64,000 nt of DNA, from the NCBI GenBank assembly GCA_020638975.1, contig JACKHN010000017.1, positions 74,264-138,263 of the forward strand. The letters are read 5' to 3'. How positions within the stretch are numbered: the first letter of the stretch is position 1; every line of letters begins with the position of its first letter. Origin of the DNA: Planctomycetaceae bacterium. GTDB lineage: Bacteria; Planctomycetota; Planctomycetia; Pirellulales; Pirellulaceae. A program made the position numbers and the translations under genes. Of the stretch, positions 50,709 through 59,746 are shown piece after piece. Under the pieces are notes generated by a model. The model saw nothing but the letters and a program-made list of their open reading frames with translations. It did not search any database and had not been told where the DNA came from.

Positions 50709-53700
50709 TTAACAGGTCTCCGGTTTCCACTTGGGTACCGGGGTGTACGTGTATCTCCGCGACTGTGCCATCGTGCTCGGCGGCAATGATGGTTTGCATC
50801 TTCATCGCTTCGAGCATTAACAGCTTTTGGCCTTTAACAACGGCATTGCCCGGCTGAACCGCAACGTTGACAACCATGCCGGGCATTGTCGCGCCAACGT
50901 GGCTTGCGTTCGTCGCGTCCGCCTTTCGGCGTCGCGGAGTCTCGGGCTCTAACGCGCGATCCGTAACGGTGACTTCTCGTGGCTGACCGTTCAGTTCAAA
51001 GAAGACCGTGCGAGTTCCGTTCTCGTGCGGTTCGCCGACCGTCAGAAAACGGATAATTAACGTCTTACCCGGTTCGATGTCGATTGCAATCTCTTCACCC
51101 GGTTCGAGCCCGTACAGAAACGCGGGTGTCGGCAGGACGCTGGTGTCGGAGTATTGCAGTTGATGCTTAGCAAAGTCGGTGAAGACTTGCGGGTAGAGCA
51201 AGTGCGAGACGACTTCTCGTTGTGTTGGTTTGTGCTCGACGAGCGGTCGGACGTTCTTTGCGGTGGCCTCAAAATCGGCGTCCGGCAAGCTTGCGCCCGG
51301 ACGACCGCGGAGCGGCTTCTCGCCCCGCAAGATTCGCTCGCGCACTTTGCGAGGAAATCCGCCGGGTGTTTGCCCCATGCGACCACTGACGAGATCGACC
51401 ACCGACTGCGGAAAGGCCAATTCACGCGTCCCCTCCATCACATCGCTGGTGCTCATGTTGTTTGCGATCAGAAACAGGGCGAGATCACCAACAGCCTTCG
51501 AAGTGGGCGTCACTTTAACGATGTCGCCAAGCATCTGATTCACGTCGGCATAGATGCGGCAGACTTCGCTCCAGCGATCTGCCAGGCCTAACGCGCGAGC
51601 CTGCTCGAATAGGTTCGTGTACTGGCCGCCAGGCATCTCGTGTTGATACAAGTCCGAACCGGCTGGCAGCACGGGGCTCTCGAAGGGAGTATAGAACTCG
51701 CGCACGGCCCGCCAGTATTCGGCGATCGCATCGAGGTGCGTTGCCGGCAAGCCGGTGTCGCGATCAGTGAATCGCAATGATTCGACGACCGTGTTTAGAT
51801 TTGGCTGCGAAGTGCCGCCGGATAACGGCGCCATTGCAACGTCCGCGATATCAAGGCCAACTCCCGACGCCTTTAGAATGGATGCAGCCTGCACGCCCGC
51901 CGTGTCGTGCGTATGGAAATGGATCGGAATGCCGATCTCTTGTCGCAGTGTCTTGACTAACTTTTCGGCTGCATACGGTTTGCACAATCCGGCCATGTCC
52001 TTGATGGCCAAGATGTTCGCCCCCATCTTTTCGAGTTCCTTCGCCATCTCGACGTAGTACTTCAAGTCATACTTCGTGCGGCCTGGGTCAAGAATATCGC
52101 CGCTGTAGCAAATGGCTGCTTCACAGATCGCGCCGCTTTTCACAACCGCATCCATTGCGACTTTCATGTTCGGCACCCAATTCAGCGCGTCGAACAAACG
52201 GAAGACGTCGATGCCGGCGTCGGTCGCTTCGGCCACGAACGCTTTTACAACGTTGTCGGGGTAATTCGTATAGCCGACGGCATTGGAAGCTCGTAGCAGC
52301 ATCTGGAACAAGATGTTCGGAATCCGTTCTCGCAAATCCGCGAGACGTTGCCACGGACATTCCTTCAGAAACCGCATTGAGGTGTCGAACGTTGCACCGC
52401 CCCACATCTCCAGCGAAAACAACTCGGAGCATTGTCGCGCGTAGGCATCGGCGATTTGTAACAGGTCATACGAACGAACACGCGTGGCCAGCAACGATTG
52501 ATGCGCGTCGCGGAACGTTGTGTCTGTGATCAGCAGCGGCTTGTGACGACGGACCCACTGAGAAAACTTCTCCGGTCCGAGTTTCTGCAACTTCTGTCGC
52601 ATTCCGTCGGGGACCGGCTTTGTAATGTCGCAAGCCGGCAATGGAGCGGGAATTCGCCTTGCGGCTGACACGCGTCCCTTCACCAAGGAATTGCCGTTGA
52701 CGATTGTTTCCGAGAGATAGGCGAGCAACTTCGTGGCGCGATCGCGGCGTTGCGGAAATTCGAATAGCTCGGGTGTGTCGTCGATAAAACCGGTGGTGCA
52801 ACGCCCGTCCATAAACGTCGGGTGCATCACCAGCTTGAGCAGAAACGGGATATTCGTCTTCACACCGCGTATGCGAAATTCTTGCAGACAACGTTCTACG
52901 CGGCGAGCGGCATCAGGGAATTTCCTCGCCCACGCCGTCACTTTGACGAGCAGCGAATCGTAGTACGGATAAACGACCGCACCGGAAAACGCCGTGCCGG
53001 CATCGAGGCGTATTCCCATCCCACCGGCGGAACGGTAATGCGAGATGCGTCCGTAGTCGGGCATAAAGCGATTCGAAGCATCTTCCGTCGTCACGCGGCT
53101 TTGAATGGCATAGCCGTGCGTCGCGATCGACTCTTGGGACGGAAGCCCAATCCGCTGATCATCGAGCGGAACGCCTTGAGCAATCAATATCTGTGACTTG
53201 ACGATATCTACTCCGGTAACCTGCTCCGTGACAGTATGCTCAACCTGGATACGCGGGTTTACTTCGATGAAGAAATACTCATTCGTATCGGCATCGACCA
53301 GAAACTCAACGGTGCCAGCGTTCGCGTAATTGACTTCGCGTCCAATCGCGATCGCAGCATCGCACAACGCTTGGCGGACCTTTGGATCAAGATTGGGCGC
53401 TGGAGCGATTTCGACGACCTTCTGATGCCGTCGCTGCACGGAGCAGTCTCGTTCGTACAGATGCACAAGATTGCCATGCCTGTCGCCTAAGAGTTGCACT
53501 TCGATATGTCGGGCGCGCTGAATGAACTTCTCGACGAAGATATCTGGGCTGCCGAATGCCGTCAGCGATTCGCGACGCGCTTGCTCGAAAGCCGACTCAA
53601 ATTCCGCTGCTTCACGGACGACACGCATCCCGCGACCGCCACCACCGTGTGCCGCTTTGAGAATCACGGGGAAGCCGACTTTCGCAGTGAGTTTCTTGCC

Positions 53701-54138
53701 GTGTTCCGCGTCGCGAATCGCGCTGCCTCCGCCGCCCAGGACGGGAACGCCTGCCTTCTCAGCGATTTTTCGCGCCGAGATCTTATCGCCCAATTGTTTC
53801 AGGGTTTCGACGCGGGGCCCCACGAAGATAATCCCGGCGTCTTCGCACGCCTGGGCAAAGTTCGGATTCTCGGAGAGGAATCCGTACCCTGGATGGATCG
53901 CGTCGATCTCGTACTTTTTGGCGAGCGTGATGATACCATCGATGTTCAAATAGGCCTGTATCGGCTCACCCGCTTTGCCAACCTCGTAGGCTTCGTCAGC
54001 CTTGAAACGATGCAGCGCGTATCGGTCCTCATGCGAATAGATCGCTACGGTGCGGATGCCTAGTTCGTGAGTGCTGCGGAATATGCGAATGGCGATTTCG
54101 CTTCGATTGGCTGCGAGCAATCGCTTTATCTTGGGCAT
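50689..54138 (-). CDS. pyc: Pyruvate carboxylase
   Basis: 1149 residues, full-length single-chain form. Biotin carboxylase domain first (LAANRSEIAIRIFRSTHELGIRTVAIYS; ATP-grasp loop KAAHGGGGRGMRVV; EVNPRIQVEHTVTE). Then comes the carboxyltransferase TIM barrel (TTFRDAHQSLLATRVRSYDLL; WGGATFDTSMRFLKECPW; HTHDTAGVQ), and a C-terminal biotinyl domain with LEAMKMQ, Lys1113. It converts pyruvate, HCO3- and ATP to oxaloacetate, feeding citrate synthase. The upstream gene on the same strand is an SLC4/PTS fusion that could supply bicarbonate. Confidence 0.96.
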   Translation of the reverse strand: MPKIKRLLAANRSEIAIRIFRSTHELGIRTVAIYSHEDRYALHRFKADEAYEVGKAGEPIQAYLNIDGIITLAKKYEIDAIHPGYGFLSENPNFAQACEDAGIIFVGPRVETLKQLGDKISARKIAEKAGVPVLGGGGSAIRDAEHGKKLTAKVGFPVILKAAHGGGGRGMRVVREAAEFESAFEQARRESLTAFGSPDIFVEKFIQRARHIEVQLLGDRHGNLVHLYERDCSVQRRHQKVVEIAPAPNLDPKVRQALCDAAIAIGREVNYANAGTVEFLVDADTNEYFFIEVNPRIQVEHTVTEQVTGVDIVKSQILIAQGVPLDDQRIGLPSQESIATHGYAIQSRVTTEDASNRFMPDYGRISHYRSAGGMGIRLDAGTAFSGAVVYPYYDSLLVKVTAWARKFPDAARRVERCLQEFRIRGVKTNIPFLLKLVMHPTFMDGRCTTGFIDDTPELFEFPQRRDRATKLLAYLSETIVNGNSLVKGRVSAARRIPAPLPACDITKPVPDGMRQKLQKLGPEKFSQWVRRHKPLLITDTTFRDAHQSLLATRVRSYDLLQIADAYARQCSELFSLEMWGGATFDTSMRFLKECPWQRLADLRERIPNILFQMLLRASNAVGYTNYPDNVVKAFVAEATDAGIDVFRLFDALNWVPNMKVAMDAVVKSGAICEAAICYSGDILDPGRTKYDLKYYVEMAKELEKMGANILAIKDMAGLCKPYAAEKLVKTLRQEIGIPIHFHTHDTAGVQAASILKASGVGLDIADVAMAPLSGGTSQPNLNTVVESLRFTDRDTGLPATHLDAIAEYWRAVREFYTPFESPVLPAGSDLYQHEMPGGQYTNLFEQARALGLADRWSEVCRIYADVNQMLGDIVKVTPTSKAVGDLALFLIANNMSTSDVMEGTRELAFPQSVVDLVSGRMGQTPGGFPRKVRERILRGEKPLRGRPGASLPDADFEATAKNVRPLVEHKPTQREVVSHLLYPQVFTDFAKHQLQYSDTSVLPTPAFLYGLEPGEEIAIDIEPGKTLIIRFLTVGEPHENGTRTVFFELNGQPREVTVTDRALEPETPRRRKADATNASHVGATMPGMVVNVAVQPGNAVVKGQKLLMLEAMKMQTIIAAEHDGTVAEIHVHPGTQVETGDLLITFGHA

Positions 54139-54296
54139 GAGTTGATCTCAGCTGCTAAGGGGTCTTAGAAAAACTTGACGGGCGAATTGAATCGATCTTC
54201 GCCGGAAGACGCAGTACTGACGGCGCCTTTGGGCGTGATGTTCAAGTGTGTACTGGGAGACTCAATCTCACAAGCGGTGTTTGAGCGAAATGGACG

Positions 54297-54324
54297 GCTC
54301 TCGTGAATGCGCTCTCGTGAATGC
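54297..54324. repeat. 14-bp tandem duplication in pyc upstream region
   Basis: GCTCTCGTGAATGC occurs twice in tandem (54297-54310, 54311-54324), followed by a partial third unit GCTCGGGTGAA and a related GAACGGGTGAAAAAG. It lies in the 231-bp gap between the SLC4/PTS gene and pyc. No promoter could be assigned. The repeat may be slippage, or a direct-repeat operator. Confidence 0.6.
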
Positions 54325-54369
54325 GCTCGGGTGAAAAGGAACGGGTGAAAAAGAATCGGCTTAGTTCGG

Positions 54370-56430
54370 CTATGCCGACCAATGCGTCGTCTCGTCGCGG
54401 GGGGTTTCTTCAGCGTCGAGCGATTCTAGCTGTTCCGCGCTAAATAGTCTCCCCACAAAAAAGCGAGCAGGGATTAGCATGGCGATGAACAGTGGAAAAG
54501 AAAGACGCAGCAGTTCGTATGAACTCAGGGTCACAGCACACAGAACACCCAGACACGCCAACTGGATGAACGTGAATTTATGGATGACGTGGACGGGAGA
54601 CTGTCGAATGTAATGGGTTCGTGGATACAAGTCTGGGTCCATCACCCACAACGTAATCCGCTCGAAGAACTGGTTGCCGGCGAGCGATACGACTCCCATG
54701 AACAGGAAGATGCCGTACAGCACCGACATTGGCACAACCTTCAGCGCGGGCAGCAATAGTAATGACACAGCGATCAGCAGATGAATGGCCAGTCCCGTGA
54801 CGCGAGTCTCTTCGACGTGAGTTACTCGCTCACTCGTCGCACCGTCAGGCGTAATGACTTCTTCCAACGTCGCGAGACCGCGTACATGCGCTAGCGAGCG
54901 GACCGTCGCAGCCACCAACCACGGCAAACCAAACAGCGAACAAACTCCAATCAAACCACCAACGACGGCCAGATCGAGATGGTAACCGGGCCCCTTTTGC
55001 AGCTTGTGATCGGGGCTGTTGATTAACCGAGCTGTGATGTTTTGTGTCAGAAACACCAGAACCGCTGCGAGAATCGCCGGGCCGATGGCTGCCACACGCA
55101 CCCACATCGGAGCAGCAAAAGGATCGATCATCCAAGCACGTTCCGTGGTCGTGCGGATCGTGTCGGGGGCTTGCAATGTTTCCATCATGACTTCGCCATG
55201 ATACAGCCACGACACCAAGGTCATGGCCGCCAACGCGATCATGGGACCAAAGTCGGCGAGAAAGGCTCGCATCCATGGAAGCAGATAACGGCTGCGTCGA
55301 ATCTGCGAAAGCGAGATCGCAATGTAGAACGTGCCGATCGCCAGAATGAGCGACAGGAACGCCGCGTCGTGACTGACGGATTCGTCGGCGAAGCTCTTGT
55401 GGAAGATCGAAACTAAGGCCTTTATCGCCTCGTAAATGAAGATCAAAGCCATCAGAGCGGAGAAGATCTCGTCGGTGAATCGTGTGAAGTGTCGCATCAG
55501 GCAACTGGCATCGGTCGCGGCCATGATGACTAACAATACCGAGGTCCAGAACCCAACCCATGCGTAGCCAGGCAAGAAGGCAATTTCCATGTCATTGCAC
55601 AAGCGATATAGAATTGCCGTAAATACCAATAGCGGTCCGACACCACCCAAAATGATCAACGGTTGGCCGGAGAGTAGTGCATAGGCAATCCCGCAGGCAG
55701 CCGACGCAACCAGCATTTCGACGACACCGATTTGACCTTCTGTTTGAGCCCCCATGATGCCGCCGAAGGTGACGGCCGGAGCCAGGCAAGCGAAAAACAG
55801 AAATAGCGTCGAGCTAAGACTTTTGGGGTTTAGTCCGTCGCGGAAGTCGCTGATGTAGTACGCAAGCCGGCGGCGGACGTCATCCCGAAGACCGCCAAAC
55901 AATCGCCCCGTGTGAGCAAGGCCCACCGGGGCTTCCGTCGGCTCTTCTAATACGGCGGGAGCCGTTCGAGCGAGATATCTCTCTAACGCATCGATCAAGT
56001 TCTCGTGCGACCGCGCCCAACGCGCGTCATACCGAAACTCGTCATCGGACATCAACCGAGCGATGCCCGCCAGCGTATCCAAATGCTCGATGGCGGCACC
56101 TGTCGGTCCCAACAATACGAAAAGAAATCGCGTGGGAATTCCGTCCGGTGCGCCAAGGTTGACCGGTCGGGCCAAACGGACAAACACGATCAAGGGTTCT
56201 TCGAGCGTGTCCAGGTACGCGTGAGGAATCGCAACGGAATTGCCAATCGCTGTCGAGATCTGACGTTCTCGCTCGATGAGCGCAGCTTCGAAGGCTTGGC
56301 GTTGATCGGCAGGCAACAACCCACGCTCGACCGTCGCATCCAGCGTTTTCCGCAAGATCGACTCGATATCGCGAGCTTCGAGGTCCAAAATAACGGACCC
56401 TTCACTCAATGCAATTCGCAGTCGCTTCAT
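54370..56430 (-). CDS. PTS EIIA domain fused to SLC4-type bicarbonate transporter
   Basis: 686 residues from the ATG at 56430 (GAGGG about 6 nt upstream; a TTG four codons earlier is less likely). Residues about 1-145 are a PTS EIIA type-2 (fructose/nitrogen-type) domain with the phosphorylatable His70 in VAIPHAYLD. Residues about 180-660 form an SLC4 anion-transporter core with 12 or so helices: RRLAYYISDFRDGLNPKSLSSTLFLFFACLAPAVTFGGIMG, GQPLIILGGVGPLLVF, KGPGYHLDLAVVGGLIGVCSLFGLPWLVAATVRSLAHVR. A C-terminal TM region follows (LYGIFLFMGVVSLAGNQFFERI). It probably transports HCO3- under control of a phosphorelay. Neighbour of pyruvate carboxylase. Confidence 0.88.
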   Translation of the reverse strand: MKRLRIALSEGSVILDLEARDIESILRKTLDATVERGLLPADQRQAFEAALIERERQISTAIGNSVAIPHAYLDTLEEPLIVFVRLARPVNLGAPDGIPTRFLFVLLGPTGAAIEHLDTLAGIARLMSDDEFRYDARWARSHENLIDALERYLARTAPAVLEEPTEAPVGLAHTGRLFGGLRDDVRRRLAYYISDFRDGLNPKSLSSTLFLFFACLAPAVTFGGIMGAQTEGQIGVVEMLVASAACGIAYALLSGQPLIILGGVGPLLVFTAILYRLCNDMEIAFLPGYAWVGFWTSVLLVIMAATDASCLMRHFTRFTDEIFSALMALIFIYEAIKALVSIFHKSFADESVSHDAAFLSLILAIGTFYIAISLSQIRRSRYLLPWMRAFLADFGPMIALAAMTLVSWLYHGEVMMETLQAPDTIRTTTERAWMIDPFAAPMWVRVAAIGPAILAAVLVFLTQNITARLINSPDHKLQKGPGYHLDLAVVGGLIGVCSLFGLPWLVAATVRSLAHVRGLATLEEVITPDGATSERVTHVEETRVTGLAIHLLIAVSLLLLPALKVVPMSVLYGIFLFMGVVSLAGNQFFERITLWVMDPDLYPRTHYIRQSPVHVIHKFTFIQLACLGVLCAVTLSSYELLRLSFPLFIAMLIPARFFVGRLFSAEQLESLDAEETPRDETTHWSA

Positions 56431-56507
56431 CGGTTCCCTCAATCAGAAAGCTCGGTTCGGTTTAGGCTGACTTTGGCAATTCATACCGTCAACCCAAATG
56501 CGACGCC

Positions 56508-58232
56508 TCACTCACGGGCTAGAATCGCTTGGTAATCGGCCAGGGCAGCAAAATAGTCGTAGTGCGCGTCAACTTCCGTGGACTGAGCTTCTGCCGCCTG
56601 CTGTTCGCGAAGGTTCACAGACAGCAGATCGCTCTCACCGAGGTCGAACTTTCGTCTCTCGATCTCAGCCAACTGATCAGCCAGCGCTGCGGATTCGTGA
56701 GCCCACCCGATCTGTCGAAACGCGGTCGTCAGGGCTGCATACACCGCTCGGACGTCCGCGACAATCTTGTCCTCGGTCATGCGAGTCTTGGCGGCGACCT
56801 GCTGGAGTTTGCCATCGATCGCAGTCAGCTTGCCGCGTGCCTTGCGACGCTGCAAGGGAACTTCAAGGAACACGCCCGCTTCGACTTCAAACTCAGACTT
56901 GTCCCGCTTGGACGTAGCTGCTTCACCAACATCTTGTGAGAGCGCCACGACGGCTTGGACGTCCGGCAACAAGTCGTTCTGGGCTTCCGCCGAATCGATT
57001 TCCAATTGCTGACGAAGTAGCGATAACGCTTGTAGTTCTGGTCGGTTCGCCAGTGCTGTTTGAATGTCGGCACCGCGAGCCGACTCGTCAGGTGCGTCAG
57101 GCATGGCAAACACAGGAAGCAGTTTCGCTTCGGGAACGAGCGGTTGTCCGGCGTCATCTCGCCAGAATAAAGACAGCTTGATGGCCGACTGCCGGAGTTT
57201 GCGTTCTGCATCGATCAGTTTGGCTTCGCGCGAGACGATCAGTCGCCGGTTATCTTGCAGCACAGGAGGTTCCGTATCGCCGGTTTCCACTTTGCGACGG
57301 ATTGCATCATTCCGGCCTTCGGCAATCTCCAACAGCGATGCCGCGATGCGATAGCGCTCGCCGGCCGCAACCCAATCCCAATATGCGTACGATGCGGCAC
57401 GTACGAAATCGAGGAGTTGAAGTCGGATCTCGGGCTCGGCTAACTCCTGCCCCACAGCCGTTCGCCAAAGTTGAGCGCGCCGGGAATCAATATCCACATT
57501 CCGAACTAACGGCATAGCCAAGCCCGCTTTGAACTCGCCTCCCTTGTCCGTTTGCCGTTCCAAATACCAAGGCTGAAACTCTCCTCGCCCAATGCGATAA
57601 CCGGCGAATAACTCACCGCCACCATAGATTGGCCGCTCAGCGCCAATGCTGTTGCGATAGGTCTCGTAGAATCCTGCAGGACCATTCTCGCTGGCCCCTT
57701 TGAGCTTCGTGTCGAAGGCACCGTGTGCCGCGATGTGATCTCCGTACGCGATATCGCGCGATGAATAAGCCGCTTCCAACAGAGGATAGGAACGGCGTAC
57801 TGATTCAATGACTTGCCCCAAGTCCAGTACACCAGCCGAAGTTCCCGGCAAGATCTCTTCCGGGTTTGCACTCTCGGCAGGCACATTCATGGGGACTTCG
57901 TACGCCACCGGAATGACCTCGCTGACGATCGAATTGCCGTCGTCTTGAGGCTGAGTAATCGTCGGTGCATAAGGCTGGACGTCCTGGGCGATTGGTGATT
58001 GGTTCGCCGCTCTAAGTTTCGTCCCGATGCCCTGGGAATTGAGTCCGCTAGCGCAGCCGCCGACCATCAGAACGAACATGGCAGCTAGTAGTTGTTGACG
58101 GCGCAAAGCATGAACCTTGAGTGAGTTACGTATTTTCGGATGGTTGGTGTTGGGCGCGCGGCGTCTCCCGTGAGTTACTTGCGCTGTTATCCTTATCGTC
58201 AAACTTGATGTAACCACTACAGTCTGATCCAC
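56508..58232 (-). CDS. TolC-family outer-membrane efflux protein
   Basis: 574 residues from the GTG at 58232, the upper bound. A TTG at 58106 or the ATG at 58079 would give a better lipoprotein signal (RRQQLLAAMFVLMVGGC, lipobox VGGC). Two OEP halves are recognisable: VIESVRRSYPLLEAAYSSRDIAYGDHIAAHGAFDTKL with long helices to about 330, and the repeat half RPELQALSLLRQQLEIDSAEAQNDLLPDVQAVVALSQDVG ... FDLGESDLLSVNLREQQAAEAQ. It forms the outer-membrane channel for the HlyD and ABC proteins encoded directly upstream (14-bp spacing). Confidence 0.88.
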   Translation of the reverse strand: MDQTVVVTSSLTIRITAQVTHGRRRAPNTNHPKIRNSLKVHALRRQQLLAAMFVLMVGGCASGLNSQGIGTKLRAANQSPIAQDVQPYAPTITQPQDDGNSIVSEVIPVAYEVPMNVPAESANPEEILPGTSAGVLDLGQVIESVRRSYPLLEAAYSSRDIAYGDHIAAHGAFDTKLKGASENGPAGFYETYRNSIGAERPIYGGGELFAGYRIGRGEFQPWYLERQTDKGGEFKAGLAMPLVRNVDIDSRRAQLWRTAVGQELAEPEIRLQLLDFVRAASYAYWDWVAAGERYRIAASLLEIAEGRNDAIRRKVETGDTEPPVLQDNRRLIVSREAKLIDAERKLRQSAIKLSLFWRDDAGQPLVPEAKLLPVFAMPDAPDESARGADIQTALANRPELQALSLLRQQLEIDSAEAQNDLLPDVQAVVALSQDVGEAATSKRDKSEFEVEAGVFLEVPLQRRKARGKLTAIDGKLQQVAAKTRMTEDKIVADVRAVYAALTTAFRQIGWAHESAALADQLAEIERRKFDLGESDLLSVNLREQQAAEAQSTEVDAHYDYFAALADYQAILARE

Positions 58233-58246
58233 ACTATCTAGACCAA

Positions 58247-59746
58247 CTACGGAGATTTGCCAACTTTAGGCGGTTTGGAGGGTTTTTTCGTCGGTGCTTC
58301 TCTATCAAAGGAAACAACGGGTGGGAAGGCATTCATACGCCGCCACACTTCAAACCACATTGGGACTCGGTTCAGAATCACCCAGCCATTCGCTCGCACG
58401 CCCTGGCGTAGAAACCTACCGTCGGGCCAATCGGCTCCGGGCCATTCACGATCCGCTTCGTTGGGGCGGATGAGAATCCTAAATTTACCTTTGCCATCAT
58501 CGGTCGAGTCGACAGAGATCACCTCGCCACCGAAAGTGCCAATGGCAACCGATGGCCAGCCTGCGAATTGAACGGCGGGCCATCCCTCGAATTGTAAGCG
58601 CACGTGTCGCCCGGGTTCGACGAGTGGCGCATCATTCCCCTTAAGCCACAATTGCACGGCTCGATCCTCGGTTTCGGGAACGATGACGCACAGCGTGTCG
58701 CCTTCCGAGAGCATTTTGCCACCTTGGTTGGGAGCGATCTGCAGGATGAAGCCATCCATTGGCGACACGACAACTTGGCTGTCCTGTCGCGATACCTTGG
58801 TCTCCATCTCCGATAGCTCTTTTTGAGCTTTACTCAATTCCGATTTCGATTTAGCCACCTCACTTTCGACCTTTGCAACGTCCGCCTTGGCCTTGCCAAA
58901 AATGGCGATCGCATAGTCGATATCAACCTGGGCCTTTTGTGCTTTCGCATCGCGGTCCCGCTCTTTGGCAGTCACTTCGTCCTTGGCGGCTTGGACGTAA
59001 GCCTGTGTCTTGGCGACTTTGGCTACGGCCTCTTTGTGCTTTCGCTCGGCTTCCTGAAACTTGAGTTGCGACGCGATCTTCTCTTCATACAGCTGCTTCT
59101 GGCGTTGATAATCGGCCTCGGCCTGCGAGAACGCTGCCTGCTGTTCGATCAAATGCTGTTCTTCGGCAATTACCTTTTGCCGTGCGTTTTCGATGAAGGC
59201 ATCCGCGGATGCGAGTACTTGTTGTTTGACTTCGGTATAGGCAGCGATCTGCGATTCGTAGGAAGCGAGGATGGCAGTCGTGGCTTCCAAGTTCCGCTCG
59301 CTGGCCGCCAGATGTGATTGAGCGGCTTCGACTTGTTGTCTGGTTGATATCAATTGATCCTGAAGTCGCCCGCGGAGCATTGGGTCGAGATCTTGTATCT
59401 CGACAATCACTTGCCCCTTCGCGACGCGAGCGTTCTCGAAGATGCCTTCCCCCCAACGCATGATTCGCCCCTTGATCGGTGCTTCGATCGTCTGTTGTCG
59501 TTCCAAGGGCGCATAGGCGACAACGTCGCCTTGGCCGGAAATCGATTGTTGCCAGGGCGCGAACATGACGAGCACGAGTGCCAGCACGAGTACGACGAAC
59601 AATACTTTGCCAAGCGCGCGGGCGAGTCGAGATGAACGCGCTAGACGCAGGGAAGGCATAACAAGTTCGCTGTACGCGACGGGCGTTAACATCGATTGTC
59701 GACGGCCCGATGTGGTGCGACTGGCAGTAGTGGTTTGTTCACTCAT
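58247..59746 (-). CDS. HlyD-family periplasmic adaptor
   Basis: 499 residues from the ATG at 59746 (GGAG 8 nt upstream), which overlaps the ABC gene by 8 bp. One inner-membrane helix (VLFVVLVLALVLVMFAPW) precedes a split lipoyl domain (ISGQGDVVAYAPLERQQTIEAPIKGRIMRW ... VVVSPMDGFILQI). A coiled-coil hairpin of roughly 200 residues lies between them, rich in Ala, Lys, Glu and Gln. The beta-barrel and C-terminal part contain GEVISVDSTDDGKGKFRILI and FLRQGVRANGWVILNRV. Bridges the ABC protein to the TolC-like channel. Confidence 0.92.
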   Translation of the reverse strand: MSEQTTTASRTTSGRRQSMLTPVAYSELVMPSLRLARSSRLARALGKVLFVVLVLALVLVMFAPWQQSISGQGDVVAYAPLERQQTIEAPIKGRIMRWGEGIFENARVAKGQVIVEIQDLDPMLRGRLQDQLISTRQQVEAAQSHLAASERNLEATTAILASYESQIAAYTEVKQQVLASADAFIENARQKVIAEEQHLIEQQAAFSQAEADYQRQKQLYEEKIASQLKFQEAERKHKEAVAKVAKTQAYVQAAKDEVTAKERDRDAKAQKAQVDIDYAIAIFGKAKADVAKVESEVAKSKSELSKAQKELSEMETKVSRQDSQVVVSPMDGFILQIAPNQGGKMLSEGDTLCVIVPETEDRAVQLWLKGNDAPLVEPGRHVRLQFEGWPAVQFAGWPSVAIGTFGGEVISVDSTDDGKGKFRILIRPNEADREWPGADWPDGRFLRQGVRANGWVILNRVPMWFEVWRRMNAFPPVVSFDREAPTKKPSKPPKVGKSP

